Shown: positions 13,797 through 17,989 of the stretch, in pieces
How positions within the stretch are numbered: the stretch's first letter is position 1
Layout of the letters: every line of letters begins with the position of its first letter
Source of the DNA: CAYVBN01 sp964538565
GTDB taxonomy: Bacteria > Pseudomonadota > Alphaproteobacteria > Rhizobiales > Xanthobacteraceae
Assembly (NCBI GenBank): GCA_964538565.1
Contig: CAZIGW010000161.1
Coordinates: 1 to 17,989, forward strand
Reading direction: 5' to 3'
DNA: 17,989 nt
Notes under the pieces: generated by a model
Databases searched by the model: none
The model's input: the letters and a program-made list of their open reading frames with translations, nothing else
Told to the model about the DNA's origin: nothing
Program-made: the position numbers and the translations under genes

Positions 13797-14624
13797 CTAT
13801 CCTTTCGATTGGAACAGCTTCTGCGCATCCGGATGACGCAGGCTCGCGGCGAGCGAGTCGAACCCGCGCGTGGCCTGCAGCTCGTTCGCGAGCCTCTGTA
13901 TCGTCGACATCGTCACCAGCGTCGGCGCCGAGGCGATCGTGATCCGCGCGACGCCGATTCTCTCCAGCGCCGCCGCATCCGGCATGCCGGGCCGGCCGGT
14001 GACGTTGACGGGCGCTCCGACCGCCTTGACGAACTCGGCGATCGTCGCCGGATCGCGCAGGCCGAAGGGATAGACGCAATCGGCGCCCGCGGCGACATAG
14101 GCCTTGCAGCGTTCGACCGCAGCGGCGAAGCGTTCGCCCTCCTCGCCGTCCTGCAGATGGAAGACATCGCAGCGCGCGTTGATGACGATCGGCACGCCCT
14201 GGCGATCCGCCGCCTCACGCGCGGCGCTGAGGCGCGCCGCCGCGTCGTCGCGGCCGCGCATTCGGTGGTGATCGCTGTCCTCGAGATTGATGCCGACCAC
14301 GCCGGCCTCGATGATGTCCGCGACATGGGCCGCGACTTCCGCCGGCGTCGCCCCATATCCGCCTTCGATGTCGGCCGTCACCCCGGCGGAGCGGACGGTG
14401 CGCGCGGTCGCGCTCACCACCTCGGCCCACGGCGCCTGTTCGCCATCGGGATATCCGAGCGCCCAGGCGACACCGCCGCTCGTCGTCGCCAGCGCATCGA
14501 ACCCGGCGGCGGCGAACAGGCGCGCGCTGAGCGGGTCCCACACGTTCGGCAGCAACAGGACCGGCGGGGTCCAATGCCGCGCACGAAACGCGTTCGCCAT
14601 CTCCGCCTGCCGGGCTCTGGTCAT
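13797..14624 (-). CDS. Isocitrate lyase/PEP mutase-superfamily protein
   Basis: A 275-residue TIM-barrel enzyme of the isocitrate lyase/phosphoenolpyruvate mutase superfamily. Visible features are LLLPNVWDPLSARLFAAAGF (23-42), ATTSGGVAWALGYPDGE (46-62), the metal-binding region TADIEGGYG with Asp85 and Glu87, GINLEDS with Glu115/Asp116, INARCDVF with Arg151, and GADCVYPFGLRD. The isocitrate lyase KKCGH motif is absent, so it is not isocitrate lyase; C-C or P-C bond lyases, oxaloacetate decarboxylase-like and 2-methylisocitrate lyase-like activities are the alternatives. The frame is open to 14750, but the ATG at 14624 follows TGAGGACGAT, a good ribosome-binding site. It is upstream of, and cotranscribed with, the AhpD-like gene. 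A link to the nearby hydroxylase product is only inference. Confidence 0.88.
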   Translation of the reverse strand: MTRARQAEMANAFRARHWTPPVLLLPNVWDPLSARLFAAAGFDALATTSGGVAWALGYPDGEQAPWAEVVSATARTVRSAGVTADIEGGYGATPAEVAAHVADIIEAGVVGINLEDSDHHRMRGRDDAAARLSAAREAADRQGVPIVINARCDVFHLQDGEEGERFAAAVERCKAYVAAGADCVYPFGLRDPATIAEFVKAVGAPVNVTGRPGMPDAAALERIGVARITIASAPTLVTMSTIQRLANELQATRGFDSLAASLRHPDAQKLFQSKG

Positions 14625-14863
14625 ATCGTCCTCATTGCGTGCGGGACGGATGTCATTGCGCGTCCCGCGAAACGGCGGCATCGGGCCGCGTGGCGGCGGA
14701 CGCAGTGACACGCACCGCGATCTCTTACGGCAATTTCCCGCTGCCAGCAAAGCGGGCGGGGATTTTCCAGAATCGGGAGCCGATGCGGTGACCGCCCCCG
14801 TCCGCGCCTTATTTCCCTTGTAGGGGGTGGGCCGGTCAACGTGGAGCGATGAGGAGCAATCGC

Positions 14864-15262
14864 ATGCGGCCCGGACGGAGGTTGGAAGATCACCCGGCGA
14901 AATGGTTGGCCATCGTCGGCCTGCTGTTTGTCACCGGTTCGGCGGCGGCGCAGCCGACGCCGAAAGCGATGACATTGTCCGCAGTGATCGATTGCATCAA
15001 GGACGCCATCACCGCCGGTACAGTGGACCAGGATTCCGACGTGGTTGCGCTCGCGTGTACCGCCACCAAGGCAAAATCTCTGTATAACTTCCTGGGTCAA
15101 AGCATTCAGGCCGAAATTGTTCACGATCGCAACGGCAAATTCGAAAACAGAAAATTCGGCAACAACGCCTGTTATCATCGTGTCGAGGATTCGACCGGCA
15201 AGGCCGCCGACGAATTTCGCTGCGATTTGATCGTCGTGGTCGGTGATGCCTTCGGCAAGTAG
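14864..15262 (+). CDS. Small secreted four-cysteine protein of unknown function
   Basis: A 132-residue protein that I do not recognise. A basic N-terminus and the hydrophobic run WLAIVGLLFVTGSAAAQ give a signal peptide with probable cleavage after AAAQ or AAA (about residue 29-30). The mature part of about 100 residues has four cysteines at 44, 65, 103 and 120, which suggests two disulfides, and a Lys/Asn/Asp-rich middle (HDRNGKFENRKFGNNAC). The last segment CDLIVVVGDAFGK is hydrophobic, beta-like. The ATG at 14864 is chosen because AGGAG lies 7 bp upstream; the ATG at 14849 would add five residues but has GGAG only 2 bp away. The 239-bp gap upstream holds a small hairpin CCCGCT/AGCGGG (14737-14756). 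The gene stands alone. Confidence 0.78.
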   Translation: MRPGRRLEDHPAKWLAIVGLLFVTGSAAAQPTPKAMTLSAVIDCIKDAITAGTVDQDSDVVALACTATKAKSLYNFLGQSIQAEIVHDRNGKFENRKFGNNACYHRVEDSTGKAADEFRCDLIVVVGDAFGK

Positions 15263-15487
15263 AGGATCGTGCGTCGTCTCGGAGCCATTGCAGCTCAAGG
15301 GACCGCGAAGCAAACCCGGTGCCCGCTCGAAAATGTCTCAACGCCGCACCGATCAGGCCGGCGAGAGCGAGAGACGCGCGCAGAGAACCGTTCGCATTCG
15401 CGAGCCCGCGCAAGCCGCGAAATCTTGGCCCCCCATCGCGGCCCTTTCCGAAGGCCGACGAGAGCAAAAGTACAGCGCCAGGCTACG

Positions 15488-15563
15488 TGGTGGGCCCGGG
15501 AGGACTTGAACCTCCAACCAAGCGGTTATGAGCCGCTAGCTCTAACCATTGAGCTACGGGCCC
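15488..15563 (-). tRNA. tRNA with CAU anticodon, most likely tRNA-Ile2 (lysidine-modified)
   Basis: The minus strand folds into a full cloverleaf of 76 nt. The acceptor stem is GGGCCCG/CGGGCCC, the D stem GCTC/GAGC, the anticodon stem AGCGG/CCGCT with loop CTCATAA (anticodon CAT), and the T stem GGAGG/CCTCC with loop TTCAAGT. Discriminator A and an encoded CCA follow. CAU can mean initiator Met, elongator Met or Ile2. The first acceptor pair is a normal G-C, so it is not an initiator. C4-G69 and C5-G68 are the pairs reported as TilS determinants in E. coli tRNA-Ile2, and the short D loop AATGGTTA with the TGGTT variable loop resembles ileX. The product would read AUA after lysidine modification by TilS. 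Confidence 0.93.
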
Positions 15564-15785
15564 GGAAAGGCCGGACGGGCGGGCGCACGTTAGCAACGAG
15601 CCGGCCGCAACCGCAACCGGGCGCGAGGCGAAAATGCTCGGCTTGCCGCTCAGTGATGTGAAGCGGGCCAACGGGCCGGCCCCGGACGGGCGGGTCGCCT
15701 GATGGATCGCCAGAGGCTGATGAAGTTCGCCGGCTGTCCGCCTGCGCGACGCGCCGGCGCCCGCTCCCCGTCGCCCGCGGCCCGA

Positions 15786-16679
15786 TCACCGCAGCTTGAC
15801 GACCTCCGCCGGAAGAATGCCGGCGGCGCCGGGCTGTTCGTCCCAGTGCTTGAAGCCGAGCACCTCGCCCTGGCGGCGAACCTCGGCCAGGAGGTCGAGG
15901 TCGAGCTGCGCGTGCAGCCAGCGCGGACGGTTGAGATCGCCCTTCGCCACGACGCCGTCGGCCGGAAAGCCGCGGTCGGGCGGCGCGAAGACACCCGCCG
16001 CCCCGACGTTGGCGCCAGCCGGCGACCACGGCGCCGGCCCGACGGTCGAGGCCATGACGGTGAAGCACTGGTTCTCGAGCGCGCGCGCGGCGGCGGCGGT
16101 CCGCACCCGGTTGTAGCCTGTCAGCGTCTCGCAGCAGGAAGGAACGAGGATCACCTGCGCGCCGGCGGCGGCGAGCGCGCGCGCGATCAGCGGAAATTCC
16201 GCGTCGTAGCAGATCGCGATACCGATCATGCCGAGCGCGGTTTCGAACACGCGCAGGCCCGAGCCCGGGCTGACGTGCCATTTCTCCCGCTCGCGCCGGG
16301 TCATGATCAGCTTTTCCTGGATGCCGACGCCGCTTGGGGCGAACAGGCGCGCCGTGTTGACGAAACGCCCGTCGGTCTGGCGAACGGGCGCGCTTGCGGC
16401 GAGCACATGCACGTGATGGCGCCGGGCGATCACCGCGTGGAGCGCGTCGCCTTCCCGCAGAAACGGCTGGATCGCCGCCATCGCGGCGACCGGGTCGGCG
16501 GCCGCCTGGCCGCGGGCGATGCCGGCGAGCTCCATCGCACCGTATTCCGGGAAGACGAGCAGTTCCGCCCCCTCGCCCACCGCCTCCGCCACCCAGCGCG
16601 ACAGCTTCATCTCGAAGCCCGCGATGTCGGCCAGATCGTCGATGGGATATTGTGCGGCGGCGACGTGAAGGACGGGCAT
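15786..16679 (-). CDS. Nitrilase-superfamily carbon-nitrogen hydrolase
   Basis: A 297-residue protein with the complete nitrilase-superfamily catalytic triad: Glu45 in LVFPEYG, Lys123 in IQEKLIMTRRE and Cys157 in GIAICYDAEFP. The pattern EKLIMTR, then WHVSPGSGLRVFETALGMIGI, defines a bacterial amidase-like branch rather than true nitrilases. It would cleave an amide or nitrile C-N bond by a Cys thioester; the substrate is unknown. The ATG at 16679 begins MPVLHVAAAQYP, the standard first strand. The frame stays open upstream to 16874, but that part is low-complexity Arg/Ser sequence, and GGATCC offers a weak ribosome-binding site. The gene is monocistronic, between the tRNA and a divergent gene. 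The 222-bp gap to the tRNA has no feature I can support. Confidence 0.92.
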   Translation of the reverse strand: MPVLHVAAAQYPIDDLADIAGFEMKLSRWVAEAVGEGAELLVFPEYGAMELAGIARGQAAADPVAAMAAIQPFLREGDALHAVIARRHHVHVLAASAPVRQTDGRFVNTARLFAPSGVGIQEKLIMTRREREKWHVSPGSGLRVFETALGMIGIAICYDAEFPLIARALAAAGAQVILVPSCCETLTGYNRVRTAAAARALENQCFTVMASTVGPAPWSPAGANVGAAGVFAPPDRGFPADGVVAKGDLNRPRWLHAQLDLDLLAEVRRQGEVLGFKHWDEQPGAAGILPAEVVKLR

Positions 16680-17119
16680 GCGGGATCCGTGCACCACGAC
16701 AACGACGGCGCACTCCGACCGTCTCTCTGTTGCGCTCCGGTGCACAAGCGCCGACAGGCGGTCCGGGCCGAAGGGGCTGCCCGGTCGGCCGCTCCAAGGC
16801 GACGACCCCGATCGGCAACGAACCTGACAGTCCCGCTCAGTGTAGGCCCGATCGCGGCGCATGATAATACGCATCCGACGGTCGGGCGGCGCGAGCCACC
16901 CGCACGCCTGCTGCCCGCCGACGGCGCGATCGCTGCGGGCGGGAGGTAAAAATATCGCCGGGGCGATTCCGGTTCTGGCGCGAGTCTGTTATGCATGGCG
17001 TGACGAATCGCAGTCGGCATGGGTCAGCCGTGCTCGCGTCAACCACCGAAAGCCGCTGCCATCGGAAGCTGCTGAAAGGTTCCCCGAGCGCGGGAGCCGT
17101 CGAGGTCGGTTGAACACGC
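16680..17119. other. Non-coding gap between divergent genes
   Basis: This 440-bp stretch must hold the promoters of the nitrilase-like gene (-) and the membrane protein gene (+). AT-poor throughout, except ATAATA at 16863-16868, which reads TATTAT (-10-like) on the minus strand with the 11-bp palindrome CCGAC-G-GTCGG (16875-16885) just upstream. No -35 box, ORF or RNA gene could be supported. Confidence 0.45.
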
Positions 17120-17842
17120 ATGCTCCCCGACGTGCGCTGGGTCGTCACCGGATTCATGGCCACCGTGCTCCTCGTGGCCGGAGGGCTGGGCTTGGCCGGC
17201 GCGATGCGCAACGCGCGGGACATCGCGGCAAGCCCCCTGCAGATCGCGACCGGCGAACAGCCTGCGTGGCGACAGGCCTCCGCCAACGACGAGCCGCTGA
17301 TCGTCGAGACCCCGATCTTGGTGTCGAGCCACGCGACGTCCGAAGAACCTCCGCAGGAGCCGCAGCAGCCGACGCCGGCCGCCGTGGAAGAAAGCAAGCC
17401 GCCTGCCGCGGCTGGCGCCGACACAGCGGAGAGCGCCGAGACGACCGGCAGCATTCCACCGGCAGGGACGACCGAGACGGCAGCCGAGAGCCCCGGGCAG
17501 CAGGAATCCCCGGCCGCCCAGCCTGACGTGGGCCCGGCGCCGGATGCCGTGGCCGACAATCACCCAGCGGGCGAAAGCGCCAACCCGCCCGCGCCGGTCG
17601 AAACGCCCAGGACCGCTGCCCTCGGCGCGACCGACGCCGCGCCGGAAAGCCGAGGTCCCGGCACCGGAAACGATCGCGTCAGGACGCAGAGCGAGGCGGA
17701 AGCCGCCAAGGCCGCCGCCCTGGCCAAACGCCGGGCGCGGCTGCGCCGCCTGCGCCGCCTGCGCGAAACGCAGCAAAAAGAGATCCGGCAGCTCAACCCG
17801 TTCATCGATCTCTTCGGCGAGCCGAACAAGATGACGCCCTGA
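17120..17842 (+). CDS. Membrane-anchored Ala/Pro-rich protein with basic C-terminal helix, function unknown
   Basis: A 240-residue protein of three parts. Residues 1-30 (MLPDVRWVV, then a hydrophobic run to GLGLAGAMR) are a signal-anchor or single membrane helix. Residues about 70-185 are a low-complexity Ala/Pro/Glu/Thr linker, probably disordered and periplasmic. Residues 190-224 form an Ala/Lys/Arg-rich helix with AKRRARLRRLRRLRE, and the protein ends with QLNPFIDLFGEP. The Arg-rich part comes from a tandem CTGCGCCGC repeat (17741-17758). Proteins that open with a phrase like LPDVR and have this layout are common hypotheticals in Bradyrhizobium-like genomes (recollection, not searched). 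It might bind an anionic partner such as nucleic acid, peptidoglycan or lipid, but nothing proves it. The ribosome-binding site is weak (GAGG lies about 14 bp upstream). Confidence 0.75.
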   Translation: MLPDVRWVVTGFMATVLLVAGGLGLAGAMRNARDIAASPLQIATGEQPAWRQASANDEPLIVETPILVSSHATSEEPPQEPQQPTPAAVEESKPPAAAGADTAESAETTGSIPPAGTTETAAESPGQQESPAAQPDVGPAPDAVADNHPAGESANPPAPVETPRTAALGATDAAPESRGPGTGNDRVRTQSEAEAAKAAALAKRRARLRRLRRLRETQQKEIRQLNPFIDLFGEPNKMTP

Positions 17843-17926
17843 CGTAGTCTGCCGCAGCGTCATCACGTACCCCTCACGCCGCCGAGAGGACGCCAACAAA
17901 AATTTGATCGAAGTCGCGCCGGAGCA

Positions 17927-17953
17927 CGTTCCGAGCAAGACGGACTCGGAACG
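17927..17953. repeat. Perfect 9-bp inverted repeat near the window end
   Basis: CGTTCCGAG (17927-17935) and CTCGGAACG (17945-17953) are exact reverse complements around a 9-nt spacer, and GC pairs continue beyond one mismatch. It is 85 bp after the stop of the membrane protein gene. It may be a terminator or an operator of a gene to the right; no T-run is seen and the window ends 36 bp later. Confidence 0.5.
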
Positions 17954-17989
17954 GGCGCGACATTCATGCCTGGTCGCATTTTCTGCGGC

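Noticed and set aside
15526..16818. 430-codon open frame on the minus strand over the nitrilase-like gene and tRNA
   Set aside because: It runs into the tRNA gene and is Arg/Gly-rich, while the other frame holds the full Glu-Lys-Cys triad.
17968..17989. Possible start of a new gene (ATG at 17966, MPGRIFCG)
   Set aside because: No ribosome-binding site and only eight codons before the window ends; cannot be supported.
1..17989. CRISPR array, insertion sequence, prophage or attachment sites
   Set aside because: No regularly spaced direct repeats, transposase or integrase motifs, or terminal inverted repeats with target duplications were seen; the tRNA 3' end has no repeated copy that I could find.

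Overview
The window is high-GC (by eye) bacterial chromosomal DNA that looks like an alphaproteobacterium of the order Hyphomicrobiales (Rhizobiales), in or near the Bradyrhizobiaceae/Xanthobacteraceae. The clues are an intergenic palindromic repeat of the GAGCATGATC...GATCATGCTC type at 6870-6918, an Omp25/31-type outer-membrane barrel protein, substrate-binding proteins of the tripartite tricarboxylate transporter (TctC/Bug) family without their membrane partners, and many catabolic oxidoreductases. The order is an inference from family knowledge; no search was run.

Layout. 1-337: the end of a TctC-family solute-binding protein. 372-5732, all on the minus strand and read from high to low coordinate: flavin reductase, HpaB-type flavin-dependent aromatic hydroxylase (ATGA overlap), CxxC carboxymuconolactone-decarboxylase-like (CMD) protein, zinc-site MetE-core/alkyl-thiol transferase-like protein, DoxX-family membrane protein, and a second CMD protein that has lost both cysteines. 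A LysR regulator (5834-6784) is divergent from this cluster, with a palindromic operator candidate between them. 6870-8060: the repeat, which touches the stop codon of the barrel protein, then a non-coding gap. 8061-10325: a class-3 lipase-like lipoprotein and a second TctC-family binding protein with a recognisable promoter.

10413-14624 holds a second hydroxylase module. A MarR regulator and a flavin reductase (again an ATGA overlap) are on the minus strand, and an HpaB homologue is divergent on the plus strand. A 25-bp perfect palindrome in the 122-bp gap between them is the obvious MarR operator. Convergent with this hydroxylase are an isocitrate lyase/PEP mutase-superfamily protein and a canonical AhpD-like CMD protein (5-bp gap).

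14864-17989 is more ordinary: a small secreted four-cysteine protein, a CAU-anticodon tRNA that is most likely tRNA-Ile2, a nitrilase-superfamily amidohydrolase, and a membrane-anchored Ala/Pro-rich protein with a basic C-terminus.

How it may work together (inference). Two two-component, reduced-flavin-dependent monooxygenases, each with its own reductase and its own type of regulator, suggest uptake and hydroxylation of two phenolic substrates. The solute-binding proteins would capture the acids, and the CMD, thiol-transferase and lyase-like proteins would act on, or protect against, the catechol/quinone products. The substrate-contact triad known from E. coli HpaB is altered in both hydroxylases, so 4-hydroxyphenylacetate is probably not the substrate of either. 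The least explained part is the first cluster, where a hydroxylase, a zinc thiol-alkyltransferase-like protein, DoxX and two unlike CMD proteins lie in one run.
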